From: Salminus brasiliensis
Taxonomy: Eukaryota > Chordata > Actinopteri > Characiformes > Bryconidae
Length of the DNA: 64,000 nucleotides
NCBI RefSeq assembly: GCF_030463535.1
Contig: NC_132893.1
Location: 28,336,782-28,400,781, forward strand
Direction of reading: 5' to 3'
This document shows, one piece after another, positions 10,555 through 24,960 of the stretch. Under the pieces are notes generated by a model. It worked only from the letters and a program-made list of their open reading frames with translations. It searched no databases and had not been told where the DNA came from. Every line of letters begins with the position of its first letter. The first letter of the stretch is position 1. Made by a program: the position numbers and the translations under genes.

Positions 10555-11510
10555 TGCTTGTGAAACATCTCAAGAGGATAAGGTGGGCCTGCTGTTCAGG
10601 ATGAAATCCAAACCTGTGGTGTGTTCGACCATCTGCCAGGCTCGACCACATCCAGTTCAGCATTGATTGGTTGGCTCTAAAACTTTCTTAGTGTTGTAAG
10701 ACCTGAGTGTGTGCTTCATCACGACTTGAATTCATGGCCACCGAGTTGTGTGGACTACTGTTTGACTTAAAGTGCCACCTTCTTGAAATGTTGAAACTGT
10801 TGGTGTTGTGTTGGAACAGGAAGTTATATGATCTTGTGAAGATCCATGCATCTGAAGATACAGCCTGTCTGTCAGGGATGGTAAGTACCAGTACTAGTGG
10901 TATAATGGCACACAGAAGACGTTCAGATGTTTGACTCTGTATGGTGGTTCATGTTATCTTGCCCGTTTTAAAACTATGGGCAAGTTTCCTGAACATGGAT
11001 TAAGCAAAGTCTTGGACTAAATTCCAACGCCAGTCATACATCGTCATTGGAAAGTCTTTGTAGTTACATTTAGGCTTAATCTGGGTTTCTAATCTTGGAG
11101 ATGTTATAGCTTTCTCAGTCTTTCTTGTGAAACATTCAAAAAGGATAAGATGGACTTGCTGTTCAGGATGAAATCTGAACCTGGGATTCGTTCAACCATC
11201 TGCCACATCCATGGCTCAACCGCATCCAGTTCAGTGTTGAGTGACTTTAAAACCTGCATCTTTGTAAGACCTATGTGTTTGTTTTTCATCCCAAATTGAG
11301 TTTTTGGCCGCTCATTTGTATGGATGTGTAGTTTGGGGAGATGACAGTTAGAAAGCAATGACTGCTGTTTGACTAGAAGTGCCACGTTTGTGAAATGCTA
11401 TTTGTCTTGTGTTGAAACAGTCAATTACATGAAGTGGTTGTTTCTCTTGTGAAGAACTATGCACCTGAAGATGCAGCCTGTCTATCCTGGCCAGTAAATA
11501 TACACCACAG
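10555..11510 (+). repeat. Direct duplication, two diverged copies about 560 bp apart
   Basis: Copy 1 (about 10,555-10,880) and copy 2 (about 11,115-11,495) share ordered blocks. These include ctgttcaggatgaaatc, ttcgaccatctgcca (ttcaaccatctgcca in copy 2), catccagttcagyrttga, gtaagaccta/gtaagacctg, ctgtttgac, aagtgccac, gatgcagcctgtct/gatacagcctgtct and cttgtgaagaa/cttgtgaagat. Divergence is substantial, so the duplication is old or represents two insertions of one repeat family. No open frame is shared. Confidence 0.75.
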
Positions 11511-11574
11511 TTTGGACACCATGAGTTTGGTACAGTGGGAAAAGAGCAGTGAAATGTAAACTGTAAAAATACAC

Positions 11575-11805
11575 TGGAGCCGAGTGATATGGTAAAAATG
11601 ACACTTTTTACAATATACAATATTTATCGCAATATATTAATACATCCACAGTCCATTCAATTAAAAAAGACTGATTACACATTTTTTGTAATGAAATTTG
11701 TATTCTTTAAGCACTGGTGATATCCTTGATATACGCATAAAAGCATATTGTGTACCACGATAACAAAATTTATCACAATATGATAAAATATTGCCCAGCT
11801 CAAAC
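11575..11805. mobile_element. Short element with inverted ends (gagc-yg-rg-yrat type)
   Basis: The left end (gagccgagtgatatggtaaa) and the reverse complement of the right end (gagctgggcaatattttatc) are related imperfect inverted repeats. The interior is AT-rich with repeated ttatcrcaatat motifs, a pattern common to abundant fish MITE-like repeats. Confidence 0.45.
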
Positions 11806-11959
11806 ATACACTCTTACATTGGTCATTTTTTATGTAAAATGATACAAAAGGCAACATAATAAAAAAGGCAATAGGTCAGGTCATGTCAGCCAAAACTGAA
11901 AGTAAGTAGCTTCACTTTGTCAAACACACAAACAGTAATCAATCTTATTTTGAAATATT

Positions 11960-12205
11960 TAGTCAGTAATTCAACATAAAATCTAGCAGCTGAACCTGTG
12001 AATAAATAAGTAACTTGGTCAAACAAACAAGTAGCAACCAGAAATGACAAAACATGTAAACATTTAGTGTAGTCTCATACAAACAAATTAAAGTGACAGA
12101 ATGGGTTCCATGGATCAGCCTAATTATCCAATATCTGATCCAGCTCATTTAGTTAATATCGGGACTGATTATGGATCCTAATATCGGATCGGTGCATCTC
12201 TAGAT
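11960..12205 (-). mobile_element. hAT-like non-autonomous fragment
   Basis: The right border cctaatatcggatcggtgca then tctctag is the inverted counterpart of the hAT-like element end at 35,488 (tagggatgcaccgatccgat). Internal blocks such as aacaaattaaagtgacag also mirror that element. The left end is not defined, so this is a truncated copy. Confidence 0.6.
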
Positions 12206-15200
12206 GTAAACAATCATGGCGGATGGCTACGAAACCATTGCTATGCTAGTGACAAGTGCTTTATGCTGAAAGAAAACAAAAAATGATGTGGATGAAACGG
12301 TGCTTTTAAATAATGCTTTTACGATTCACGGTCGGGGCAGCCTCGTCTGCTTTGGGAGAAAATCTGAGGACTAAAGATATCATAGTCATAGTTTACGGTC
12401 ACCCTGAAATGGAGTGTCTCGATTGTCAGTAAGAGCAAATTGGCTTAAAAATTGGCCTGATTATCTTGTAGTGTGGGTCAGACATAAGAAAAGTTATTAC
12501 TTATGACTTGGTTATGACTTGCACTTGGTTCCGCCATACATTAATCAATCTTCACACATAGGCTGCACACGTATTCTCCATACGACTACGTCCACCAAAC
12601 CGTAACACTCATACTGTGATGGTTTGGGACGAATTTGCATATTGTTGCTCCCCTAACGAGTAGTGAAAATTTCCTACTAAATTAGGAGTGTGGTGATTGT
12701 AAAGCTACAAAAGCCTTCTGAGCGTAATGTAATAATGTAAATGAACATAATACAGAATATTGAGCACTTCATTTGAAGTGAAAGCACTTTTCACATTTTG
12801 ACACTGGCTGTGTTATTTGCATACTTCATGCTCAAGGCTCGGTGAACAGCGCTTACATTTTAACCACTTATTAGGAGGCTGCAAATTAATTCAGATCCAG
12901 GCTTTATTTTTTAAGTTCCCCTATTAATCTTTTGTTTTACTGTGCTTTGTAAGTTAACCTCTAACTTTCACTAGGGTATAAAATGCTTCTCACATTAAAC
13001 TCTTAATTACTGAATGCTTTATAGATGTGGTTTGCGTTGTCTTCCTGGTTTAAAAACCATGGGCCAGTTTCCTGCACTAATCTGCAGCACCAGTGGTGCA
13101 TCAATGGCATTTCTTTATAGCTTAGATTTAGTCTTATTCAAGGTTAAACTGACTAAATTGGCATTTACTTTCCTAGCATTAAGTTAAAGCCTTTATTTAA
13201 TAATTATTTCCAGCCTCTGTTCTGAGTAAATTATATAATGATTTGCAATTAATTAGCAGTTAAGTAATCTGCCGATCAACAAGTTATGTATATCAGGTAC
13301 CTAATACCACCTAACTACAAACTAAACAACCTTCCGACCGTTGTACTCTTTACACTACACGCCTGTCTTGTAATCGGGAATCTTTTAGTCGTTGTGGTGT
13401 TCACACTACAACACTGATCAGTTTCATGAATTATGAATTAAGATCTTTCACCAGGAAGAACCCACAACGAGTCTGTCTGTTCTCCAAAAACACATTTTGT
13501 CACAAAAACATGTGAGAACTGATGCAATACCATGTGCAAGACCCACTTTCTTTCTTACAAATCGGACCTCTATAGTGATGCAAGTTGCCTATGCGTTGAT
13601 TTGCAGCAAAAACGCACAGAAGAGAAAGAAAAAAAATAGACGTTGTATAATCCTCCCTCATTTGCTGTAGCGCTGCTGTACCTCATTTGCTCTCTGCACT
13701 AACTTCCAGTCACAACACTTTCCACAGTACCGGATTTAGAGTCGTTAAAAGGTCCAGATATTAAGTCTAGATATTTGTCGAGGGATTGTGAGACACTGAG
13801 CTCTCAGATCGTGTGTTTCAGCAGTTCACACATGCTGACCGATCCAGCGCCAAGTGAACACCAATTTGTGTTCGACCTGAGACTTTTGTCTGCAATTCTC
13901 AAAAATAGTCTCGTAAATTGGGCCTAAAATCGTGTGGTGTGAATCTGGATTCATCAAGAAGGCAAAGATTCATATATTTTACAGATTTTATAATTTTAAT
14001 TCATTTTTCGTATTAATTAAAGTGGCATACTATAGGTTCTAGCTTTGGTTGGTGACCTGCTCTTTAGCCATGTGATTGATTCAGGTTGTATGTTTTGTTG
14101 GTCACTGACGCAGTGGACTATAATGGTCAAAAATAAGTAGTTGGAGTGTACTGGGTCTAGATTGATTAAGTGAGTGTCAAACTGATCACTGACTCTCCCA
14201 GCTAAGATGATCGTAAGATGCTTCAGCACTTCATAGGGACTTGCAGTAAGTTGACTTGCTGATCACTGGTTACTAATTGCTAAAAACATAGGTATTACCT
14301 AACACAGAACTGTTTTCTGTTTGGCACCCTAATACCATTCTCTTTTACAATTAAGTAACACTGCAAGCACCTTCCACAGCAGTATTCTGGGATGAGGACT
14401 GTTTTCTTTGTCAGCATCGACACAGCACTGACATAATGCACTGACAGTGTTAGAACATGTTTATGTGTTGGCAGAGCCCTGGTGGCTCAGAGCTTCAGCT
14501 GTAACGAAAACCTCAGCTGTACTGGGAATGCGATAGGCATGCAAAATCTGATGTTCGTCAGGTGTGAAGTCCAGTGCAACATACAGTAGACCACTGGATG
14601 ATTAATGACAGAAGCTGAACTCTCTCTTTCTCTCGCCCTCTCTAACTCTAATTCTCTAAGGCGGCTAATCTGAAACACCTCTCAGTCAAGATTTTAATTA
14701 CCCGGCACTTGAACTGCAGAAGAGATGCAGCATTTCCCTGAAGAATGACAATTTTTTTACTGGGCACATGCTGACTTCCCCATGTGCCTGTAATGGATTT
14801 TCCCCTTTTGTTAATTGCTGGCGAATGGGAATAGGAATTGACGTACAAAGTCCTCGAGACTTTTTATCTGTGTGTGGAGCTTAAGATTCACGTCTGCCAA
14901 AAAGATTTATGCAAAATTCTCCCCCTTTGCACAAGTCCCTCATTAGCATTCTTTCATTTCTTAAACGGGTCAAAGGGATGCTTAGACTGTGCTTTAGAAT
15001 ATCAGTCCAGTGGTTCAAGGAACTAAAATCACGATTGATTTATTCATGAAATATACCAGATGAAGGATTCATAAGCTTTGGCTTAAAATAGAATGATACG
15101 TTTCCTTGCTTTTGTCCCGACTCCAGCGCACCTGATTATCCAGCTTATCAGCTAATTAGCTGGCTCTTCGTATACTTTACTGTATAGAAGGAAAATGACC

Positions 15201-15284
15201 TGAGTCATCATGTGGTGACGGTGATGGTCATAGTTGACGATATTCAGCTGATGAGTGCATCCTCATTAACCTTCCAATAACATT

Positions 15285-15850
15285 GAGGCTTACCTCACAC
15301 TTTAGTGGTTGTAGCAAGTCAAATAGGACTTACACTGATCATCAGTGCCGTCAAACCACCTGTCTAATGTTGTGTAACTTCTCATTGTGCCACCAAAACA
15401 GCTAGGACTATTTACGCATGGACTCTGCAAGATCTCTGAAGGTGTTATGTGGTATGTGGCACCACAGTGTTAGCAGCAGATCCTTTAAGTTGTGAGGTGG
15501 GGCCTTCATGGATTGCATCAATGTTCCTTGGCACCAATGAGCCTGTTACCAGTTCACCAGTTGTCTTTCCTTGGAACACTTTTGGTAGAAACTGACCACT
15601 GCGTACCTGGAACACCCCACAAGACCTGCCTCATGTTTTGAAGATGGTTTGGCCCAGTCATCTAGCCATCACAGTTTGGCCCCTTGTAAAAGTAGCTCAG
15701 ATTTTTTATTTTTTCCTGTTTCCAACACATCACCTTTAAACGCTGGCTGTTCACTCACTGCCTAATGTATCCCACCCCTTGACCGGTGTCACTGTAGATT
15801 TATTGAGATAAATCAGAATTATTCACTTAACCTGTCCAGGTGAAATCACA
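15285..15850 (-). mobile_element. Tc1-like non-autonomous element
   Basis: It shares long blocks with the copy at 54,163-54,623 in opposite orientation, for example gcagatcctttaagttgtga against actttaaggatctgctgc, and tggtagaaactgaccactgc against gcagtggtcagtacctacca. It also matches 30,690-30,930 and 62,925-63,215. The termini are degenerate, and there is no transposase frame. Confidence 0.65.
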
Positions 15851-17509
15851 GAAATGACCTAGGCAAAAAAAATGGCCCAATACTAATTCCTCTTATCCAA
15901 CATTCTTTTAAAATGCGACAAATTCAGTAAATCAGTATTAATAAGCTGTCTGATCTTGACAATAAGAAGAATATTGAATCTATACACTGTCTAAGTTGTA
16001 GATTATAGATGTATAATAGATGATAATAGATTTGACTTTTCAAAGTAATATCTGGTTATGTATTTATTGAACTCCAGAAGAACAGAATATGTTGGTGGCT
16101 CTGGGATAAAATTCCTCTTTTGCTGTATTTGTAACCCACTACAAATACATTTTATTTCTTTGTTATACTAATCCAGGTGGATTTATTCCCAATTTTTACA
16201 CTATAAAGTTGATGTATCCGTATTGGCAGATACTGTATGTACATGAAAAGTGTTTGATATCAGTGCCTCCATAGTAAATTGTGCTCTTGGGATTAAATCT
16301 TTATTTTCTGTATCACCTAATTTGTTGTTTTGTGTGTTTTGCCAAATTCATCTCACCACTACACAAGTGGTTAGGGCTAAAAATCATCCCATAAAAAGTA
16401 TACTAAAAATACTATTTCCTGTCCTGGCTGGTTGGTTCACAGCATCGTTGTTTTTAACAGCATCTAAGCCCGCAGTGAAACCCCACTGTTATTGTTCTCT
16501 CAGTAAAGTGGAAAAGAGTGGGAAAAAAATGTCCACAAACGTGTCCACACCACATGGTTTCTATGCCAGCTGTCCCTGAGGAGGGCTCATGAACCTTCTA
16601 GCGCATTACTGTCTACTAACTGGTATTGCATTACCCCCCTGGTAGTCAGGGAGGCTTTCTGATTCAGGCCAAGACTGGAGATGTGTCATGGTCAATCCCT
16701 CGGGAGAAAGCCTGTATCACACCGAGAAAGAGAGCGAGAGAGAGATTGTCATTCTCTAGAGAGCAGGGTAAAGATATGCTGCATCTCGAGTGATTTGGTC
16801 AGGGCCAAAGGGTGGCTTATCTCCCATCAAACCATATTGGAGACCTGGAGGATATCTGCACTTAAATGTGGATTGTACACTCTTCCCTACCTGCTAATCC
16901 TGAGCGTTTTCCCATTTTTACTGCTCTTGTGCTCATTGATCCATGCTGCATCTTGTTTATGTGACAATAAAAGAAGTCTACGACGTTCCTCTTTCACACG
17001 AGCAACTACTAAATCTGTCCTGAACAGCTGCGGGTTGTTCTCTCAAGTGACAGAATGCAAAATGATGGCTTATTTGATCTAAATCTGGAATGCCAGGACT
17101 TTTTTCCTTTTTTTGTTAATCAAATGAAGCAGAGTGTTTTCTGAAGATGTGTTTTGGACTCTTCTGAAAATGTCCTGATTGGCCTAATAAAGTCGAATCC
17201 CCTGAATGAAGGACTTGAATGAAGGACTAGTTGATAGGAAGTTGTTTGGTTAAGATGAAGAGCCAAAGGGGGAAAGAATTCAACCCTTGCACATTAGATC
17301 TAAGTTTGGATCTAAGTAAGATCCAAAGCTTCCCTGTGGCTGGGAAATGTAAAGGAATTATAATGCTGATGTTCAGCTTCTGAGAGCCGCACAGGGAGTA
17401 ATGTACTGAACGTTTTGATTTAGTCTAGCAGTTAATTAAACGCTACTGTTAATGCATTTCACCAAGGAGCAGGAAATAAAATCGCTACAACGGTTATTTT
17501 GAGTGATGC

Positions 17510-17710
17510 TACAGAAAAACCAATAATGGGTTTCATAAAGAACCATAATTGTGGTGAGTGTTAAGAGGCGTAAGTGTTAAGAACCTTCAAATTTCTAAAT
17601 AAACTTTGCATCGACTTATTTAATATAACCTTGAAATTGTTCTTCACACACATACACGTTTTTGGTCTTTTATGGAGCGTAAAGCGGTTCTTTAATGGCA
17701 TCACTCTTAC
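17510..17710. mobile_element. TTCTTAAAAA/AAGGTTCT-family MITE
   Basis: Blocks ataaagaaccataattg, gttaagaaccttcaaatttc and gcggttctttaatggcatca followed by ctctta match the inverted-terminus family described at 3,228 and 56,100. It is a degenerate copy. Confidence 0.4.
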
Positions 17711-18994
17711 AAGCCCTTCAACACCATATAAACCTGGTCACTTCATGCATCTTGAGTATCAGGATTATATCTGGTTGAGGCCAAGCCACATAAAAAGGCA
17801 AGTGTAAACTCAGCCAAAATGCATTTAAACCAGATATTAATCTGATTACTCAAACCACTTCAGCAGGTTTGTCTGAGATGCATTTGAACCATGTTCTTAT
17901 GGTGTAAGTGCTTCAGTCTCTCCAAGACACAAATTGCTGCACAATTAGGGAATTTACCTATTCCATCCCACGCAGCAATCAGATTGCAGTCTGATTAGCC
18001 GGAGACACATTTGACTACTGCTGTAAATGCATGTGGCTTATCAGGATACAATCCAGATACTAGTCACATTAAGTGACCAGGTGTACACTGGGTATTTGTC
18101 GCACCTTTATTTTTAGTGTGTATAGCCGCAGTGTTACAACTAGACATTTCTTCAAATCACTGTACTCTTCATGTCCAGGGAGGGATCTGTGATGCTGTCT
18201 GGGCTCTGTACAGTTTTGCTGTGGAATTGCAAGAGTGTGTGCATCATGCCTGAAGGAAAACTCAGTGATTTCTTGCCTCATGACATCTTTGTGGACATTT
18301 TATTTGCTAGTAGAAACTAACTGGCTTATGCTGCTGTACACTCCCCCACCCCTCACCCCTAAATCAGCCAGGAGGGCCAGGCCCATTTCCTTGGCCCTAT
18401 CTCTCCATGCGCCTGGGAATTCGGGCTATCTAATTACAAACAGAACGGTTTGCCAAATGAGTGCTCCAGCAAGTCATTTTTATAGTAGGTGCTGTGATTG
18501 CACTGACCAGTCAATCTCTTTCCTAGGGCCTGATACTGAGACTGTTATTAGGGGAGGGAGAGGTTGACTTTCCATTGTCATTGGACATCACTGGACTGGC
18601 TAAGAGATTTCTGACTTTGATAGCTTGACCAACCCTGTTGTTTTGTATAGTTAAATATCAGCATGTGGCTGATAAAAGTAGATATTTTTTGAGGGTGAAA
18701 GAATTAATCAGATTTGTTTCTGTATCAAAGCTGGCCCGAAATATCACAGTAATTGTTCAACTCAACATAATGTACAATGAAGTAATGGAGTTGTTGAAAT
18801 AACAGGAGTTATTTGTTGTCTAACTTTAGCATGCAGCGGATTAGACTGGAAATACAGTTCAGGTTAGCTATTGCTTTTTTCTTATAGGGGTTTAGTGTGT
18901 TTACTAAAGCAGGTTGAGCATATTTTTTAGATGACCATGGTGGATTAAAACGTGTATTGCTAGATTTGAAATAAACAGGAGCCGATAAATCTAT

Positions 18995-19100
18995 GAACTA
19001 GGCTTGGGTGGTGTAACGGTAATACTGTGTACTGCGGTATATAAAGCGATGACGGTATCTCAAAATGAGGACAGTATTTCAAAATCACGATGTGTCTAAT
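18995..19100 (+). repeat. Possible interspersed repeat (gtaayggtaata/gcggtat type)
   Basis: The segment cttgggtggtgtaacggtaa, followed by repeated cggtat and aaaatgaggac motifs, resembles a widespread fish repeat end. I see no second terminus. Confidence 0.3.
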
Positions 19101-22100
19101 GTGTCAAATTCTTGTTTTCTATCTAATACATTGTCAAATAAGCTCATTCACCCATTTGTATTTAAGAAAGCTACAGGGTGGGGCATTGTGGGTGCTTACT
19201 GATTGGGGGATGTCACGCTCTGAAAACAAGTGAAAAAAAAAGCCCACCATAGTTGTAGATTTAGTGATGCCAAGTTCGGCGAGACTGTATTATGGGAATT
19301 AATTAACAAAAAAAAAGTGGAGCCCACCCAAAGCTACTATGAACATTAAACTTAACATGAAGCTTTTGTATTTTTGTACTTCCTGTATAAATGAGAATGT
19401 CACAGCAATGTTAGGGGGTTCCAAAGTCCACAAGTCCATCAACCTGCCCCTCTGTGCATGAGCACAAACGCCCCCTGTTGCTGAATGGCTGGAATAGTGC
19501 TGTCTGAGCCATTTTGTTTGTTTCCCCATTTACTCAGTCGAGTTGATTAAGGAACAATTCGCTGAATTTTACGAAATGTATTTGATTGAAATCGTGTACA
19601 GCACCTTTTAAATGATGCATTGATTATATTCTGACTACTGTACAGTAATAATAATAAGAAGAGTGGAAGTTGGAAGGCCCATCACCAGCTGTGTGAGTGA
19701 GGAGCTGCTTTCCACTGCATTTACTTTAGTCTTAAGTTCTCAGTGCAGTAAAAATAAACTGATCTTTCTGTTGGCTGATTTCTTCCAAATATAGCTTGTT
19801 TAAATATCAGATTTAATTTGATGGGTGTTGTTGGCTAATAACACTGTGAAATACACTGCAAATACGCAGCCGGGCTCAGTTTCTGTAATGACGGCACAGT
19901 GTGCTGTTAGACAAAATGGGAGTTGCTAACTCACTTAACTGTGAAACTGGACAGCTATGAAAGTTTATTTAGCTTGTTAATTAGACTTATTGTGACTGCT
20001 GCAATGAGTGAAGTATTCTTCCAATGGTGCTTCCAAATCTAAATTCACCTTTTTCAAAAAATGAGGACCAAATGTGTGAACCCTCCACCCCAAGATCATC
20101 TTACTTATGTCTTGTATGTTTTAGTATATGCTTTATCTCTGTATAACTTCTAAATATACTGTTATTAAATTGTGTAGTGATTATAAATAAATGAAAATCA
20201 TCTAGTCAGGCTGTCTGATAACTGCTCAGTTTATCATACAGTAGAAGAGACCAATAGTTGTCCCCAAAGTAGGTTTCCATAGGCTGATTCATGCCCTTAG
20301 AATAAATAAAGATAGTGATTTGAGTTGTCTTGACACTCTCTAAGTATTTACATTATTCTGACTTTACCGTAGGTTTCCTCTGCTGTGTTAAACGCCATTG
20401 TCAACCTTTTGTTATTCTGTCGCTTGAGAGCCTGTGCAAGAGTTTCATATATTAAATTACAGCATTTATTGATTTTTACAGTCTCTTCTTATTGAATTGC
20501 CTTTAGTGACTCACGCCGTTGTTCGAAAATCATTTCAGACAGTGTTTCTAATGGTAATAAAGAGGCAGCGTTGAACTGCACTACACTTTGTTCTTAGTAC
20601 AATGTTGTAAAAATATAATCCATGTCCATATTAGTCTGAAAATGTTCTATGGCCCAGTGTTTCCTCTACACTGGCCAGCAGCAGACCGACCCCACCCCAG
20701 AAATGACTGTACTAAAATGAAGGTACTAAAATTAGGAAAGATGACTTAAGACATGAAATACAGTGAAACTAGACTGCAAAACAAACTTTGTAGACCGTTT
20801 ATTTGGATCTGCTTTATACATATGGCATCGTTCATTGACTTTGAGCTGGTTATATGTGCTGAAGTATATGTGCCGTACAGGTCTAGGATAGTAACGTTAG
20901 CTGAGGTAACCTGGCCTTAGCATTTGTTTGTTTACCAAAAGTCTTTCTTTGTGTACGTTTTAAGTCCCATGTGATCTGCTGTGGCTTTCTGTAGTCTCGA
21001 TATAGCTTCTGTTTAATGTAGTACTGTCAAAATGGTGTGTGGCGCATTGTGTCGCACCGGGAAATTGAAAAGTCATGAAGCACCTGCAGCGGGTGCATCT
21101 GCTGAGCGACAGGCTTTATGTTAAATTGTGAATGAATGTTCTGTTCGATGGAAGAACCTCTCTAACTTAACACTTGCTTGTTTAATCTACCTTTGTCTCT
21201 TCTTTCCTCTCCATGTCTTTTTCCCTCCCTCTTTTCGGGTGTGTTTAGATATGATGATTCCCGAGTCAGTATTTCTATGTCTTTGCTTCCTATATCCATC
21301 GGTGTAAATTAGAGCTTTGTAATTGCAGTATCATGACATTTCCTACAAATTGCAAGCAGCTGCGGCAGTAATACTCTTCTGTAGCAGACAAAATCAATGT
21401 CATATGGCAGAATTTTGATGACTTTGGTCAACATCTCAAAATATTCTGTCAAAATCTAAAAACAAAGCTGTTTCAATATATTGTCTTAAGTAAATAGCTC
21501 ATTATTTTTTAAATATTCCATCAAGATCTATGGAAAAATCATTTGTCAAAATGGTGTTACACTGGTGTTAGTGTTTGTCACTTTGTGGCACGGCCCGAAG
21601 CTGCATTTCTAATCTTTTTTTATTCCCTTTGGACTTCTAGAGTTTTAAGATCTTCAAATCAGTGGCTCTTATTTATTCTTCAGTCATGGTTGAGATTAAA
21701 GGGCGATCAAGCAGCCCCCAAATAATGACATTTTAAAATCCAATTTAGGAACCTGTTTATTCTCCCAGACATTTGAGTCTTTTTAAGGTTCACTGAATTG
21801 TGTAATTTGTTGATCAGTCCTGTCTTGTCATTTGTGTTTGTTTTAATGTCTTGTTTTATTAATCATTTCTTTCGTAGTTATTATTATTTGGTTGTTTTGT
21901 GCAGCACTTTGTTGGAAGTTTAAAGTTGCTCAATAAATGAAGAGTTAATTTGCAACAAGGGATGTTTAAAGGTTAGCATTTATCTGTTTTTGTAAATGAA
22001 CAAAGTCTAAGGAAAATAAGCCATTACTTTGACATATTCATTGAAATAGTTGATATGCTGCTGCAGTAGAGAGGTCTGGTAGTACAGGTAGGAGGAATCT

Positions 22101-22279
22101 TTACTCATCACCTTCATACACATACACACAAAATACACATTGCTCATACAACAATACACATTGTTGTTACACCTCAACACAATTGTATACTGTATATAGA
22201 AAATGGAGCAATAGAATAATAACCATAATATTAAGCTACAAACTCATGTTAAGATCCTTGTGTTGCAATGGAGCAAAGT

Positions 22280-22640
22280 GTAATATACACTGACATGCCA
22301 TAAGTCATGGGGCAGGAACTAGTATTGTGTGTCTATGGAAGTGAAAGAACGCTGCACTGACCTGTGGGATATGTGAGTGGGGCCTCATGCTTTGAATGTG
22401 GATGTGATTTCTGTGCTTGTCTGTTTGCATGGACAATTCTAGCCAGACTAGTATGGGCTAGGTGTGTTTCAGGTGGGCATGGGCTGAAAGGGACGGTACA
22501 TGTGTTGTTACTGGGACCCAGTTGGGCTTCCCAAATGCGTCCCATCCTTGCAACTACCCTAACTTGGGTGAAACTAGACTGCACATGGGTCCTATTTAGG
22601 CCCCATGTGCAGTGTACAACCCAGATGGGGTCTTGCTTAA
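22280..22640 (+). repeat. Probable interspersed repeat with internal GGGCC-rich periodicity
   Basis: The segment begins acactgacatgccataagtc. Later it carries recurring tgggcttccc, atgggcta, cacatgggtcc and ccccatgtgc motifs on alternating strands, so both strands have open frames of about 108 codons. Neither frame has a recognisable domain. I read this as a repeat, not a gene. Confidence 0.4.
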
Positions 22641-22700
22641 GCCTTACTGATACCAAACTGTGCATTTTTACTTACTGTGGCGGTTAAACACTCATTACTT

Positions 22701-22712
22701 GGGGGGGGGGGG
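22701..22712 (+). repeat. Poly-G (G12)
   Basis: Homopolymer of 12 G in intron 1. Confidence 0.9.
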
Positions 22713-24249
22713 TGATAGAGGACAAATCAAACTCAAAACTGGTCCACCATGACTGCAAACGTGCGTTATGAAATGTATCATGACACATTTTTTTTAAACA
22801 CAACTACGTGCAACACGAAACCCAGTCGGCACAGCTCGAGAAGCGCTGATGATGCCCTAACATACTCCTTAAAGCACACTGTAACATTGTAATATCACAA
22901 TTAAGACAGCAAAGAATCATATTGCCCACCCCTAGTGCAGTATACTGCTGCTGAAATGGCCTGTGTGTTGCTGAGCTGAGACTCTGGCTGTCAGCCTTCA
23001 CACTGAAGTGCAGGACCTGCGGCGGAGAATGACTGGCTGTCAGTTTGAGGCCGATAACAGATTCGTGGATCAGCGTCACACAGGGCAGATCCCGAATGAA
23101 AGGGCGTTTAGTGAGACAGCAGTGCAGCTCAACATGATGTGTCCAAACTAAATCATCTCAAGCACCGACTGGACTTGTCCACTGCTGAGTTTGGGAGGCT
23201 GCAGTTTGGTTTTATGGCTCCATTATTGCCGAAGTCCTACTGGAACATGTAGGCCTAGGCTGTTTGCGTTTAATGATGCACTTTATCTCTGACAAGGAGG
23301 AGAGAAGGTGGCTCACTTTGTGCCCTTTATTTTGGTCAGGTGTAGGCGTGATGGGATTCATTAGTTTTACCTCCTCTACACTCGCTAAGCTTGAGAAGTT
23401 GTAGCAAACATGACTTGCTTTCTGATAAATCTGAATGTCCCAGTCTCCTTCATAGTGCATGATTTAATTCCCTGTTTGAATAATCAGTGCTTTCTATTAA
23501 CAGATTCCTATTAAGTATGCCTCCCTGGTTTCAGGGAGCTCATCTGTGTCAGAGGATCGAAATAATTAATCCAGTTTTACATTAGTTTTATGTCAGACAT
23601 ATTGATAAATGATGAAACCTGCAATTTATTTTGTTTTAAATGTTAAAGTATATCTGATTAATGTTGTTATGCTGTGTAGAGTGTGAGGAACAGATCGGCC
23701 AAACAGATCGGTCAAAATAATACTAGGTTTGTTGGACATTTTTTTAGAGTGAAGTACATCACACAAGAAGCACAAGAAGTTATTCATCATAAAATACCAC
23801 AATACAATGTTAGGTCCTTGTCCATGCTACACAGTTACTGTTATTTTAGCTGTCTACCAGAGCAGAGTTTAAATGAACTGATGAATATCAGGTTCTTGTC
23901 GGCCTGCTCAGCTGTTCCATGGCCAGGTGTGTCTTATTCCCTCATTATGTCAATAAGACGTAAGCAGATAAAAGGTCTAGAGCTGATTTTTATTTGCATT
24001 TACATTTGGGAGGACAAACAAGACTGTAGTTACCATAGCAATACTCCTATACCACTGCAGTTCCCACAATACCATGCAACCTTTTTAAAGCAAAAGATGT
24101 TCTGCAATAGCCAAGTCAGTCAATAGACCTTGGTCTAGTTGAGCTTGCATTTCACTACAAAAAACTGAAGGTAAAGTGTCTCAAAAACTTAAGACCGCTG
24201 CAGCAAAGGCCTGGTAGAGCATCACTAGTGTCGAAACTCAGTGTCTGGT

Positions 24250-24960
24250 AGTGTCTGTGGCTTCCAGACTTCAGACACATTGTTCATGGAGTTACACCAG
24301 AACACAATTTATTGCATATAAATTGAGCAATAGAATAATCACCCTAATAATTAAAGATGTAGTGTATATACCGTCTCTGTCCTGTCCTTGTATCTCAATT
24401 TCTTTTAAGTATCTTCCACTTTTTGACAAAATCTGAATGTGCCAGTTGTTCTTTACATTATGTCATGATGAATGGACCAATAGAAATGCTCAAAAATGAC
24501 TTGGAGATACATCTCCTGCATATGGATACTGTGGATAATCATCTACCGTCAGAGCTGATTAATGGATATTTGATTAACCATACAGAAGAAAGAAAATAGT
24601 TTGGGCTGATATTGATATTGTAATTCTTCCTCATAATAAATAAGCAGGGTTCACTAATTCACTGGTGCTTGCTGGGCAAGAAAGTGGTATGCATGGGGGA
24701 GATTTGGCAGCAAGCAGATGTGTACTTTTGGTCACAGCTGATTAAACTGGTAGGTTTTCAATCTTGAATAACAGAGACTGTTTCTTCAGATGAGCTTATG
24801 AAAGTGGTGTCAGGGGCTTCCAGACTTCAGGCAGTCATTAACTCCAAATTATTTGCAGCCAAGTATTAAACATGTCAATTTAATTGGATGGTTATTAGTT
24901 TGTCCAGTTATGTTTGAGCCCCTACACAAGGCAGGGTATGTTTGAAAATGCTTGTAATTC
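24250..24960 (+). repeat. Two related repeat fragments
   Basis: The blocks ggcttccagacttcag at about 24,260 and 24,817, each followed by related sequence (acacattg / gcagtcattaactccaaatt), are pieces of one abundant fish repeat. The second continues through aagtattaaacatgtcaatt. The class is not determined. Confidence 0.4.

Noticed and set aside
22333..22687. Paired 107-110 codon frames on opposite strands
   Set aside because: They lie in a probable interspersed repeat with strand-symmetric motifs, with no recognisable domain.
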